A stretch of 64,000 nucleotides of DNA from Martinezella lusitana (GTDB lineage Bacteria > Pseudomonadota > Alphaproteobacteria > Rhizobiales > Rhizobiaceae). The position numbers and the translations under genes are program-made. The stretch's first letter is position 1; each line of letters opens with the position of its first letter. The notes under the pieces were generated by a model. That model was not told the DNA's origin, ran no database searches, and was given only the letters and a program-made list of their open reading frames with translations. The stretch is from positions 1-64,000 of the forward strand of contig NZ_WUEY01000020.1 in assembly GCF_010668395.1 (NCBI RefSeq), given 5' to 3'. Of this stretch, positions 45,150-53,354 are shown piece by piece.

Positions 45150-46079
45150 ATGAGAAGCGTAAAACTCGGCGGCGTCGTGCCAGCCTTGCTCACTCCCTTT
45201 TTCGACGATCTTTCGATTGATTACGCGTCCTTGCGTCGTCTCGTCGATCGATGCCTCGAAGTACAAAGTGTCGCAGCCCTGTTCGGCGTCGGACACGCCG
45301 GTGAAGTCGCCGCACTGACACGCGAAGAGCGTGCGGAAGTCACACGCGTCATCGCCGAGCGGGTGAAGGGGCGTGTCCCGGTCTTGGCCGGTGTCTATAC
45401 GGACTCGCTGACCGAAGCCGTCGCGCATGCCAAGGATGCCAAGCAAGCCGGCGCGGATGCGGTCACCGTTTTCCCGCCACCGATTTTCGCCGATGGTGCT
45501 TGCGCCAGCCACGAAATGCCGCTGTTGTGGCATCAGACCGTCGCCGAGCAGGCAGAGATCCCGTTGGTGCTTTTCCAGTTCAGCCCGGGCGGCGGGCTTG
45601 GCTATACGCCAGACACTCTGCGCAAGCTAGTGGCATTGCCTTATGTCGTCGGCATCAAGGAAGGCAGTGCGGGCATGGTGCCATACCAGCTCAACGTCGA
45701 GATCTGCCGCGAAGCCAATCCGCCGGTGCCCGTATTGACCTCGAACAATTCGTCGCTTTTGTCTTCGCTTGCCGTCGGCGGCGAGGGCGTTTTGTCCGGG
45801 AGTGGAAGCGTCATCGCGGCCGAACTGGGAGAGATGTGGAAGGCAGTCGAGCAAGGCGATCTCTTTGCTGCCCGCGAAGTCCACGAAAAGCTCCGACCGC
45901 TGACCAAATGCTTCTACAAGGCGCCATTCATCGACATGCATACGCGCATGAAGGAGACGCTGGTTCTTCTCGGCGTTCTGGAGCGCGCCACTGTGCGTCC
46001 GCCACTTCTGGCAATCAAGGACGAAGAGCGTGCGGCGCTCCGCAGCGCGCTTGAGCTCGCCGGTCTGCTGAAGGCGTGA
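45150..46079 (+). CDS. DapA-family lyase/aldolase
   Basis: The 309-residue TIM-barrel starts with GVVPALLTPFFDDLSIDYASL, has GVGHAGEVAALTREER in place of GTTGE, PVLAGVYTDSLTEAV, and the Schiff-base Lys in YVVGIKEGSAGM. The block that normally holds the catalytic Tyr reads LFQFSPGGGLG, so Tyr is replaced by Phe or Gln depending on alignment. It is not closely similar to the other DapA-like protein at 36284. It likely cleaves or dehydrates a 2-oxo acid, perhaps an end product of the CoA route. The operon has no other aldolase. Confidence 0.88.
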   Translation: MRSVKLGGVVPALLTPFFDDLSIDYASLRRLVDRCLEVQSVAALFGVGHAGEVAALTREERAEVTRVIAERVKGRVPVLAGVYTDSLTEAVAHAKDAKQAGADAVTVFPPPIFADGACASHEMPLLWHQTVAEQAEIPLVLFQFSPGGGLGYTPDTLRKLVALPYVVGIKEGSAGMVPYQLNVEICREANPPVPVLTSNNSSLLSSLAVGGEGVLSGSGSVIAAELGEMWKAVEQGDLFAAREVHEKLRPLTKCFYKAPFIDMHTRMKETLVLLGVLERATVRPPLLAIKDEERAALRSALELAGLLKA

Positions 46080-46083
46080 CGGC

Positions 46084-46860
46084 ATGGCTGAGTGTGTCGA
46101 GCTAATCTATGACGGCCGCATTGCAGAAATCTGGCTGAACCGCCCCAAAGTCCTCAATGCGCTCAGCCGTCAACTGATGGACGAGTTGAATGAGGCCGTT
46201 GCGGACATTGCCCGGTCAAATGCGCGAGCGCTAATCCTTGCTGGCCGAGGGGAGCGCGCCTTTTGCGCTGGCGCAGACATCAAGGAGTTCCGGCCAATTG
46301 CGACCACCGTCGATGCAAGGGCCTATCATTACCGGCGCGATGTCTGCTCGGCACTCCAGGCGCTGCCGATGCCAACGATCGCGGCGGTTCATGGCTACAC
46401 TTTTGGCGGTGGCATCGCGCTCGCGCTTCCCTGCGACGTACGCATCGCGGCGGACGATACGATCTTCGCCCTTCCGGAGACCGCGCTGGGCACGTTCCCC
46501 GGAATGGGCGTCACGGTTCGATTGCCGCAGCTCATTGGCCGAAGCGAGGCGAAGCGACTGATCTTCACGGGCGAACGGATCGATGCGTCCGAAGCGTTGC
46601 GCATGGGGCTTGTGACGGCGGTGGTGCCGCGGGAAGCGCTTGTCGATGAGGCGCGTCGCTGCGCTCTGCGCATCTCCGAAAAGGCGCCACTCGGCATTGC
46701 GTACGCCAAAGAGTCCGTCGTGCGAGGCGAGCGGATTCCGCTGGCCGAGGGTCTACGGGTTGAGACCGATCTCAACATGTTCATGGATACGACGGAGGAC
46801 TATGCGGAGGCTGCCCGGGCCTTCGTTGAAAAGCGTAAGCCGCGCTTCAAGGGCGCCTGA
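46084..46860 (+). CDS. enoyl-CoA hydratase/isomerase (crotonase) 1, first catalytic Glu replaced
   Basis: The 258-residue crotonase has LNRPKVLNALSRQLMDEL, the oxyanion loop RAFCAGADIKEF, HGYTFGGGIALALPCDVRIA, and PETALGTFPGMGVTVRLP. In classic hydratases the sequence is GGGxELA. Here position 112 is Ala, while the second Glu (PET, 132) is kept. The GAGGTQR block is also altered. Hydration of a simple 2-enoyl-CoA is therefore doubtful; isomerase, decarboxylase or hydrolase chemistry is possible. It aligns without gaps with crotonase 2 downstream, so the pair arose by tandem duplication. Confidence 0.9.
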   Translation: MAECVELIYDGRIAEIWLNRPKVLNALSRQLMDELNEAVADIARSNARALILAGRGERAFCAGADIKEFRPIATTVDARAYHYRRDVCSALQALPMPTIAAVHGYTFGGGIALALPCDVRIAADDTIFALPETALGTFPGMGVTVRLPQLIGRSEAKRLIFTGERIDASEALRMGLVTAVVPREALVDEARRCALRISEKAPLGIAYAKESVVRGERIPLAEGLRVETDLNMFMDTTEDYAEAARAFVEKRKPRFKGA

Positions 46861-46880
46861 ACGAAATCATGAGGATGCCA

Positions 46881-47657
46881 ATGCCGGAATGCATTGAACT
46901 GAATATCGAGAACGAGATCGCTGAGTTGTGGCTCAACCGTCCAAATGCGCTGAACGCCTTGAGCGCGCAGCTGGTTGGCGAAGTCAATGACGCTCTTGCC
47001 GAAGTCGAGAGGGCGCGCCCGCGCGTCTTCATCCTGGCCGGACGAGGCGAGAGGGCTTTCTGCGCCGGCGCCGATATCAAGGAATTCAAGCCAGTCGCAA
47101 CGACGGTCGAAGCTCGTGCGAGGCACTATTCGCGTAATATTTTCGATCGCATCGAAAAATTGCCCATGCCGACGATTGCTGCCGTTCATGGTTATACGCT
47201 GGGCGGAGGTTTGGAACTGGCCCTATGCTGCGACATGCGTATTGCGGCTGAGAATGCGCGGTTCGGGTTTCCAGAAACGGGTCTCGGAACGTTCCCAGGG
47301 GCGGGCGGGACACAGCGCGCGCCGCGCTTGATTGGCCGCAGCCAGGCCATGTGGATGATCTTTACCGGCGAGCGACTGAACGCGAGTGACGCATTACGCA
47401 TGGGTCTGGTCAACAAGGTCGTGTCTACGGACGCGCTCATGGGAGAAGTCTGCAAGATCGCGAGCATGATCTCGGCCAACGCGCCGCTCGGCGTTCAATA
47501 TGCCAAGGAGGCGATTTTACGTGGCGAGAAAGTGCCGCTGGAGGAAGGGATCCGCATCGAGACCGACCTCAACATGTTCATGGACACGACAGACGATTAT
47601 GCCGAAGCGGCACGCGCTTTCATTGAAAAGCGTAAGCCGGTGTTCACCGGCCGCTGA
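46881..47657 (+). CDS. enoyl-CoA hydratase (crotonase) 2, catalytic residues intact
   Basis: The 258-residue paralogue has LNRPNALNALSAQLVGEV, RAFCAGADIKEF, HGYTLGGGLELALCCDMRIA with Glu112, and PETGLGTFPGAGGTQRAPRLIG with Glu132, so both hydratase glutamates are present. It probably hydrates a 2-enoyl-CoA made by the CoA-transferase route. ATG 46881 is chosen because it aligns with the first paralogue's start and has GAGG upstream; ATG 46869 is also in frame. More than half of all residues match crotonase 1. Confidence 0.93.
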   Translation: MPECIELNIENEIAELWLNRPNALNALSAQLVGEVNDALAEVERARPRVFILAGRGERAFCAGADIKEFKPVATTVEARARHYSRNIFDRIEKLPMPTIAAVHGYTLGGGLELALCCDMRIAAENARFGFPETGLGTFPGAGGTQRAPRLIGRSQAMWMIFTGERLNASDALRMGLVNKVVSTDALMGEVCKIASMISANAPLGVQYAKEAILRGEKVPLEEGIRIETDLNMFMDTTDDYAEAARAFIEKRKPVFTGR

Positions 47658-47676
47658 ATCTTAAAAGGGTGATTAT

Positions 47677-48723
47677 ATGGATCAGGACAAGCTTAACGCG
47701 CTGCGCGCGAAATACGGTGACAGTCATGGCGGCGAACTGTTCGACGATCGCTTCCGCAAGGTCGCAGACAAGATCTTTTCGAAGTCAGGCACAAGATTGG
47801 CGCCTTACTCAGGTTTACCGACCTTCCTCTCGGCGCCTTACATGCCGGTCGATGCCGAAGTGCCCGATTTTGGCAACCTGCAGGTGGCGATCGTAGGGGT
47901 GCCAATGGACCTGGGCGTCACCAACCGACCCGGGTCAAGGTTTGGGCCTAGGGCCTTGAGAGCAATCGAGCGTATTGGGCCTTATAACCATGTTCTGGAG
48001 ACAGCGCCTGTCTTCGATCTGCGCGTGGCCGACATCGGTGACGTTCCATTCCGCAGTCGTTATCGGCTGGAGATGAGCCACGTAGACATCGAAAAGCGGT
48101 TCAATCAGATCGTCGAGGCCGGCGTTCTGCCTCTTGCGGTCGGCGGTGACCATTCGATCACCCATCCGATTCTGAAAGCCGTTGGTAAAAAGCGACCCGT
48201 CGGCATGATTCATATCGATGCCCATTGCGATACCGGCGGCGCTTTCGATCAGACCAAATTCCATCATGGCGGCCCCTTCCGGAATGCCGTGCTCGACGGC
48301 GTTCTCGACCCGGCACGCACGATCCAGATTGGCATCCGGGGATCTGCCGAGTATCTTTGGGAATTCTCCTACGAATCTGGAATGACTGTGATCCACACGG
48401 AAGAGGTCAGCGGCCTTGGTATCCCGGCGATCATCGAGAAAGCCAAGGCGATCGTCGGAGGTGGCCCAACCTACTTGTCCTTCGATATCGATAGCCTCGA
48501 TCCAAGCTTCGCGCCGGGCACCGGGACGCCCGAGATGGGCGGCTTAACCTCCCGCGAAGTTCTCGAGATCATCCGAGGTTTGAAGGGCGTGAATATAGTT
48601 GGCGGAGATGTCGTTGAAGTCGCGCCTCAGTATGACGCGACCACCAACACCGCTCATGCCGGGGCTCAAGTGCTATTCGAAATTCTCAGCTTGATGGTCT
48701 TCAGCACTTCAATGGCTAGCTAA
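47677..48723 (+). CDS. agmatinase/arginase-family ureohydrolase (guanidino-compound hydrolase)
   Basis: The 348-residue enzyme has all manganese ligands of the family: GGDHSITHP, MIHIDAHCDTGG and SFDIDSLDPSFAPGTGTPEMGG. The N-terminal extension (about 50 residues, with DDRFRKVADKIF) and FGPRALRAIERIGPYNH fit the broader agmatinase group, which includes guanidinobutyrase, guanidinopropionase and guanidine hydrolase. These cleave urea from a guanidino group. It ends the operon behind transporter, CoA-transferase and crotonases, suggesting that the imported acid carries a guanidino or similar group. The substrate cannot be fixed by sequence alone. Confidence 0.92.
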   Translation: MDQDKLNALRAKYGDSHGGELFDDRFRKVADKIFSKSGTRLAPYSGLPTFLSAPYMPVDAEVPDFGNLQVAIVGVPMDLGVTNRPGSRFGPRALRAIERIGPYNHVLETAPVFDLRVADIGDVPFRSRYRLEMSHVDIEKRFNQIVEAGVLPLAVGGDHSITHPILKAVGKKRPVGMIHIDAHCDTGGAFDQTKFHHGGPFRNAVLDGVLDPARTIQIGIRGSAEYLWEFSYESGMTVIHTEEVSGLGIPAIIEKAKAIVGGGPTYLSFDIDSLDPSFAPGTGTPEMGGLTSREVLEIIRGLKGVNIVGGDVVEVAPQYDATTNTAHAGAQVLFEILSLMVFSTSMAS

Positions 48724-48735
48724 GCAATGGGTGGT

Positions 48736-48753
48736 CGGTTCAACTCCCTTCAA
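48736..48753. repeat. 18-bp exact repeat, copy B
   Basis: CGGTTCAACTCCCTTCAA matches 4178-4195 exactly and in the same orientation. It is 13 bases after the agmatinase stop, in the 82-base gap before the convergent biotin carboxylase gene. No tRNA gene is evident around it. Confidence 0.35.
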
Positions 48754-48805
48754 GAGCTCGATATCGTGCAATGGCTATAAAATTGACCACCTAGTCGCTT
48801 CTCAG

Positions 48806-50155
48806 TTACTTGAGCAGTGTGCCCACGAAGGCGGTATTGAATTCGCCGCTTCTGAACTGGGGGCTTTCGAGAATCGTCTTGTGGAACTGAGAGGTGGTCG
48901 TGACACCGTCCACGACGAGTTCATCCAAGGCGCGACGCATCCGGGCGATCGCCTCGTCGCGATCGCCAGCCCAGCAAATCAGTTTGCCGACCATCGAATC
49001 ATAGAAGGGCGGGATGACATAGCCGGTCTCGATATGCGTATCGAGCCGCACGCCGAAGCCGCCCGGCGCGCGGAACCAAGGAATTTTCCCAGGCGACGGC
49101 GCAAAGCCGCGCTGGGGATCCTCAGCGTTGATGCGGCATTCGATAGCGTGGCCGGTGAGACGAATATCTTCCTGCCTGAGCATCAAGGGGATACCGCTGG
49201 CGATCTGCAGCTGCAACTTGATGAGATCGATGCCGGTGACCATTTCCGTGACCGGGTGCTCGACCTGGATACGCGTATTCATCTCAATGAAGTAGTATTT
49301 GCGCTCGACATTGTCGAAGACAAATTCGACCGTGCCGGCGTTGCGATAGCCGACTTGATGGCACAGTGCCACCGCCGCCTGCGCCAACCCGCGCCGCAGG
49401 TCGTCATCGAGGACGGGGGAGGGCGATTCCTCGATCAGCTTCTGGTTCCGTCTCTGGGCGGTGCAATCGCGCTCGCCGAGATGTAGCGTCCGCTCTCCAT
49501 CCGATATGACCTGGATCTCGATATGGCGGATGTCGGTAAGGTAGCGCTCGATATAGACGGAGGGATCGCCGAATGCGACCTCCGCCTCGGACATGATCTC
49601 CGTCAGGTCTTTCGCCAGCGTCTCCGCCGTCCGCACGACTCGCATGCCTCGCCCGCCGCCGCCAGCTGCCGCCTTGATCAGCAGCGGAAAGCCGACTTCC
49701 CGGGCAACGGCCAGCGCTTCCTTCTGTTCTGAGATGGCGCCGACTGAGCCGGGCACGGTCGGCACGCCGGCGCGTCGGGCGATCTTCTTCGCCTCGATCT
49801 TGTCACCCATGCTGCGGATAACCTGACTTGCTGGACCGATAAAGACGATGCCTTCCTTCTCGCATTGTTCCGCGAACTCGGCGTTTTCCGCCAGGAAGCC
49901 GTAGCCGGGATGGATGGCGTCGGCCTTGAAGGCGCGCGCGGCGCCGAGCACCGCTGTCGCATTGCGATAGCTGAGCTTGGCCTGCGCCGGGCCGATGCAG
50001 ACGGCCTGGTCGGCAAGCCGAACGGGCAACGAGCCCGCATCCGCCTCGGAATAGGCGAGTACGCTGCGGATGCCGAGTTCCTGGCAGGCCCGGATGATGC
50101 GCAAAGCGATCTCGCCGCGATTGGCGATGAGGACGGTTTTCAGCAGTTCAGGCAT
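48806..50155 (-). CDS. accC: biotin carboxylase subunit (AccC-like)
   Basis: The 449-residue protein has ANRGEIALRIIRACQELGI, HPGYGFLAENAEFAEQC, the ATP-grasp glycine loop KAAAGGGGRGMRVV, ERDCTAQRRNQKLIEESPSP and FIEMNTRIQVEHPVTEMVTGIDL. All are catalytic signatures of biotin carboxylase. It carboxylates biotin on the partner carrier protein, using ATP and bicarbonate. It lies at the end of a 15-gene operon together with its own carrier and carboxyltransferase, so it is probably a pathway-specific copy rather than the housekeeping fatty-acid enzyme. Confidence 0.93.
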   Translation of the reverse strand: MPELLKTVLIANRGEIALRIIRACQELGIRSVLAYSEADAGSLPVRLADQAVCIGPAQAKLSYRNATAVLGAARAFKADAIHPGYGFLAENAEFAEQCEKEGIVFIGPASQVIRSMGDKIEAKKIARRAGVPTVPGSVGAISEQKEALAVAREVGFPLLIKAAAGGGGRGMRVVRTAETLAKDLTEIMSEAEVAFGDPSVYIERYLTDIRHIEIQVISDGERTLHLGERDCTAQRRNQKLIEESPSPVLDDDLRRGLAQAAVALCHQVGYRNAGTVEFVFDNVERKYYFIEMNTRIQVEHPVTEMVTGIDLIKLQLQIASGIPLMLRQEDIRLTGHAIECRINAEDPQRGFAPSPGKIPWFRAPGGFGVRLDTHIETGYVIPPFYDSMVGKLICWAGDRDEAIARMRRALDELVVDGVTTTSQFHKTILESPQFRSGEFNTAFVGTLLK

Positions 50156-50179
50156 CGCATTTCCTTTCCGGCCATCGAC

Positions 50180-50698
50180 TCAGGCGCACTTGATGACCAT
50201 CAGCGGCTGGCCGTATTCGACGGCCTGCTCATTGTCGACGAGGATGCGGGCGATCGTGCCCTCGACACCGGCCTCGATGTTGTTCATCAGCTTCATCACC
50301 TCGACGATGCAGAGCACGGTATCTTTGGAAACCTTATCGCCCGCGGCGACGAAGTCCGGCGCGCCGGGCTTCGGCTTGGCATAGAAGGTGCCGACCATCG
50401 GCGCCTTGACGAGCACTTCGTCGGCGGCCAGTTGAACCGCCGCCTTCGGCGAGGCGCCGGACGCAGCTAGTGCCGGCGATGCCGCAGGCGCGGCAACGAC
50501 GACGGGCGCCGCCGATGCCGGTGCAGCTGCCGGCGCTGCGGCGGGCTGATGGAAAAATGGCGCCGATGCCTGCGCGTTGCGCGAGACGAACAATTCGACG
50601 TCGCCGAATTTCAGCGAGAATTCGCGCACGTCGTCGGTCACGCCGACCCAGTCGACGATCGCCTTGAGTTCCTTAAGGTCGAGCGATTTAAGCAACAT
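50180..50698 (-). CDS. accB: biotin carboxyl carrier protein (AccB-like)
   Basis: The 172-residue protein has an N-terminal AccB-like helix region (LKELKAIVDWVGVTDDVREFSLKFGD), a long Ala/Pro-rich flexible linker, and a C-terminal biotinyl domain with the lysine of EVMKLMN. The C-terminus LVDNEQAVEYGQPLMVIK is the usual hammerhead end. ATG 50698 has AGGGAG upstream and overlaps the carboxyltransferase stop by 11 bases. It carries carboxybiotin between the AccC-like and carboxyltransferase subunits. Confidence 0.93.
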   Translation of the reverse strand: MLLKSLDLKELKAIVDWVGVTDDVREFSLKFGDVELFVSRNAQASAPFFHQPAAAPAAAPASAAPVVVAAPAASPALAASGASPKAAVQLAADEVLVKAPMVGTFYAKPKPGAPDFVAAGDKVSKDTVLCIVEVMKLMNNIEAGVEGTIARILVDNEQAVEYGQPLMVIKCA

Positions 50699-52220
50699 TG
50701 TCTGCTCCCTTTTGCAGGCTGATCTGCAGATCAGCGGTCTTGATGGCGATCCGTCCGGCATCCTTCTTCTGGTGCAGTGCCTTAATCAGCGCGAGGACGG
50801 GCTTCGATGTCTCGTCGGGCCGGTCGCCGGCGGCGACCGCCTTTTGCATCTCGTCCACCTGGGTGCCGGCAAACATCGCGCGCAGCAGCAGATGGTCGAT
50901 ATTTTCGTTCGGATAGCGCGCTTTGAGGTCCGGCATCATCGGTGGGATCGCTGTCGATTCCAACGCGATGTTCGAGGCGCCGTTGGCGATGATGCGGGCG
51001 TTGAGATCGGGCGCGATCGGCGCCAGCAGCTTGCCGTAATAGCCAAGCGCATATTTCTTGATCTCGTTCGGCACCACCTTGTAGCGCTCGCCGGAGATCA
51101 TGTTCATCACCGCCTGGGTGCCGACGAACTGGGCAAAGGGCGTGATCATGATGGGGAAGGCGAGTTCCTCGCGCACCCGGGCCACCTCGTGCAGCAACTC
51201 GTCGAAGCGGTGCGACAGGCCGGCGGTCTCCAGCTGCGAGCGGAAATTCGAGAGCATGCCGCCCGGCAGCTGGTGCATGTAGTGCAGCCCGTCATATTCG
51301 ACCGGTTTTCCGAGCGGCTTGTCTTCGTCTTCGGCGATCTCGGTCAGCCGCTTGCTGATGGCATCGATGCGCGCATCGTCGACGTTGACCACGTAACCCA
51401 GCGCCCGAAGATCGCGGACCATGCGCTGCGTCGACGGCTGTCCTGCGCCGTTGGCGAGCGGCGCGATCGAGGTATGCAGCGCGTCGGCGCCGAGCTCGAC
51501 GGCCTCGAGATAGACCAGCGGCGCGAGCGCCGTCAGGCAATGGCTGTGAATTTCCAGCGGCCGTTCGCCGATCACTTCCTTGATGGCCGGCACCAGGGTG
51601 CGGATGCGCTCGGGCGTCAGCAGACCGCCGGCGTCCTTCAGCATGATCGCGTCGACATCCGTCTTGTCGATCAGCTCCTTGGCCTTGTCGATGTAGAGTT
51701 GGTCCGTGTGGACGGGGCTTTCGCAGAAGGACAGTGCTCCGAAGGTCGAGGCGCCGAGGCGTTTCGCCTGCCTGAGCCCGGGCGCGATATTGTCCATGTC
51801 GTTCAGGCCGTCGAACGAGCCGATCACCCGGAAGCCGTTGGCATAGAGCCGCTCGACCCAGCCCTCGATCACGTCGTCGGCCAGGAAATCGAAGGAGGCG
51901 ATGTTCTTCGAACGGATCAGGGCGCGGAACTTGGTGTTCGGCGCATGCCGGTGAAGCAGCCTGACCCGCTCCCACGGATCCTCCTTCAGGTAACGAACGG
52001 AGACGTCGAACTGGATCGGCGCCATCATGTCGACCTGCGCGAAGCCGCCGGCTTGGAAGTCGTCGAGCATCGACAGCATGTGCTCGGTGCGCATGCGCGT
52101 CGCCCACAGGCTCTGATGCGCGTCGCGCAGGGTGGTGTCGATGACCCTGATCTCGCGTCGGCTTCCCGCCGGCCGTCCGCCCTTGCTGAAGACCGAGGCG
52201 ATTGTTTCTGATGTCGTCAT
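50688..52220 (-). CDS. biotin-dependent carboxyltransferase (oxaloacetate decarboxylase alpha/PycB-like)
   Basis: The 510-residue protein has the pyruvate-carboxyltransferase barrel start VIDTTLRDAHQSLWATRMRT with the metal-binding Asp, ALSFCESPVHTD, the carboxylated Lys in MLKDAGGLLTPER, and metal-binding His in LEIHSHCLTALAP. The conserved C-terminal helical domain follows. It ends before the fused biotin domain seen in OadA and PycB, and the carrier is a separate gene instead. The three subunits would transfer CO2 to pyruvate or a related 2-oxo acid, or do the reverse. The acceptor is not certain. Confidence 0.9.
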   Translation of the reverse strand: MTTSETIASVFSKGGRPAGSRREIRVIDTTLRDAHQSLWATRMRTEHMLSMLDDFQAGGFAQVDMMAPIQFDVSVRYLKEDPWERVRLLHRHAPNTKFRALIRSKNIASFDFLADDVIEGWVERLYANGFRVIGSFDGLNDMDNIAPGLRQAKRLGASTFGALSFCESPVHTDQLYIDKAKELIDKTDVDAIMLKDAGGLLTPERIRTLVPAIKEVIGERPLEIHSHCLTALAPLVYLEAVELGADALHTSIAPLANGAGQPSTQRMVRDLRALGYVVNVDDARIDAISKRLTEIAEDEDKPLGKPVEYDGLHYMHQLPGGMLSNFRSQLETAGLSHRFDELLHEVARVREELAFPIMITPFAQFVGTQAVMNMISGERYKVVPNEIKKYALGYYGKLLAPIAPDLNARIIANGASNIALESTAIPPMMPDLKARYPNENIDHLLLRAMFAGTQVDEMQKAVAAGDRPDETSKPVLALIKALHQKKDAGRIAIKTADLQISLQKGADNVA

Positions 52221-52235
52221 GGCTTTCTCCTCAAT

Positions 52236-53354
52236 TCAATCGACGCCGCCTGGCCGCGCATGGCCATCGGCGGCCAGTGCCTCGATGCGGTGGATTGCCG
52301 ATGCGACGTCGGCAGCGGTGACCGGCCGCCCAAGGTTCTTAAGATGCGGCGCGGTCATGGTCAGCGCGGCGATCTCGTCGATTTCCGCATCCGTCGCGTC
52401 TTCCATGCCGAGATCGGAAAGCCTGCAAGCAAGACCGGTTTTGCGATGAAAGCCGATCAGGTCGGCAATCTCGGCATCCGACCGATCTTCCGCCGCCAAC
52501 TGGACCAGAACGCCCCAGGCGACGTGCTGGCCGTGTATGGCCTTCGAAGCACCGCGCGCCTTGACCAGCCCGCGCGTCAGCGAGTGCGACAGCGACAGGC
52601 CACCGTTCTCGAAGCCGAGACCGCTCATCAGGATGATGGCCTCGATGGTCGCCTCCACCGAGTCATCGACCTCGCCGCGTTCGACCGCCCGCAGCGCATC
52701 GGTCGCATGCCGGCGCAGCGTGCGGTAGCAGAGGTCGGCGACCGCGATGCCGGTCAGCAGCGGGCGGGTGCCAAAGGGCGTTACGCCGGTACCGGCAAGG
52801 CAGCCGTCCGCCTCGAATTTCTTGGAGATCGCATCGCCGATGCCGGCCCTCAGGAAGGCGGCAGGAGCATTGGCGATCAGCTGGGTATCGACGATCACTG
52901 TTTGTGGATTGTGCGAGAGACGATCAACGGAGATCATAACATGCCGATCGTCGTACATGGCGATTGATGCGCTTGTCGGACTGTCGTTCGAGGCGATGGT
53001 CGGAACTGTGATGACGTTGACACCGAGCTTCAGCGCCAGCGCCTTGGCGGCATCCAGCGACTTGCCTCCGCCGATGCCGATCGCGACGGAAGGAACACGA
53101 TCGCCAAGCGATGCCTTCAGGTCATCGACAGCCGGATAAGTAATCTCACCACCGAAGGATAGGAGGGTTGGCGTCAGCCCAGCCGCTCGCAGAACGGTTT
53201 CGATGCGCGACCTCAGCTTTTCGAGAATGAAGGCATCGCCGATGACCACGGGCGTGGCGCCGAACGGGGCCGCAACAGTCCCCAGCTGATCGAGCGCGCC
53301 GGGTCCCTGGAGATAACGTGGCGGGGTGCCGAATATCCGGTAATGCCCGGTCAT
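52236..53354 (-). CDS. GldA-like iron/zinc alcohol dehydrogenase (glycerol dehydrogenase family)
   Basis: The 372-residue protein has the NAD-binding GIGGGKSLDAAKALA, PTIASNDSPTSASIAMYD, and metal ligands Asp in AGIGDAISKKFEA, His in GLSLSHSLTRG and His in AIHGQHVAWGVL. These match glycerol dehydrogenase GldA and sn-glycerol-1-phosphate dehydrogenase relatives. It overlaps the cupin gene by ATGA. It may interconvert a polyol and ketose or glycerol and dihydroxyacetone, which would suit a transketolase pathway, but the substrate is unproven. Confidence 0.9.
   Translation of the reverse strand: MTGHYRIFGTPPRYLQGPGALDQLGTVAAPFGATPVVIGDAFILEKLRSRIETVLRAAGLTPTLLSFGGEITYPAVDDLKASLGDRVPSVAIGIGGGKSLDAAKALALKLGVNVITVPTIASNDSPTSASIAMYDDRHVMISVDRLSHNPQTVIVDTQLIANAPAAFLRAGIGDAISKKFEADGCLAGTGVTPFGTRPLLTGIAVADLCYRTLRRHATDALRAVERGEVDDSVEATIEAIILMSGLGFENGGLSLSHSLTRGLVKARGASKAIHGQHVAWGVLVQLAAEDRSDAEIADLIGFHRKTGLACRLSDLGMEDATDAEIDEIAALTMTAPHLKNLGRPVTAADVASAIHRIEALAADGHARPGGVD

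Noticed and set aside
50577..52211. 544-codon plus-strand frame
   Set aside because: It is a mirror of the carboxyltransferase gene, whose motifs are unambiguous on the minus strand.
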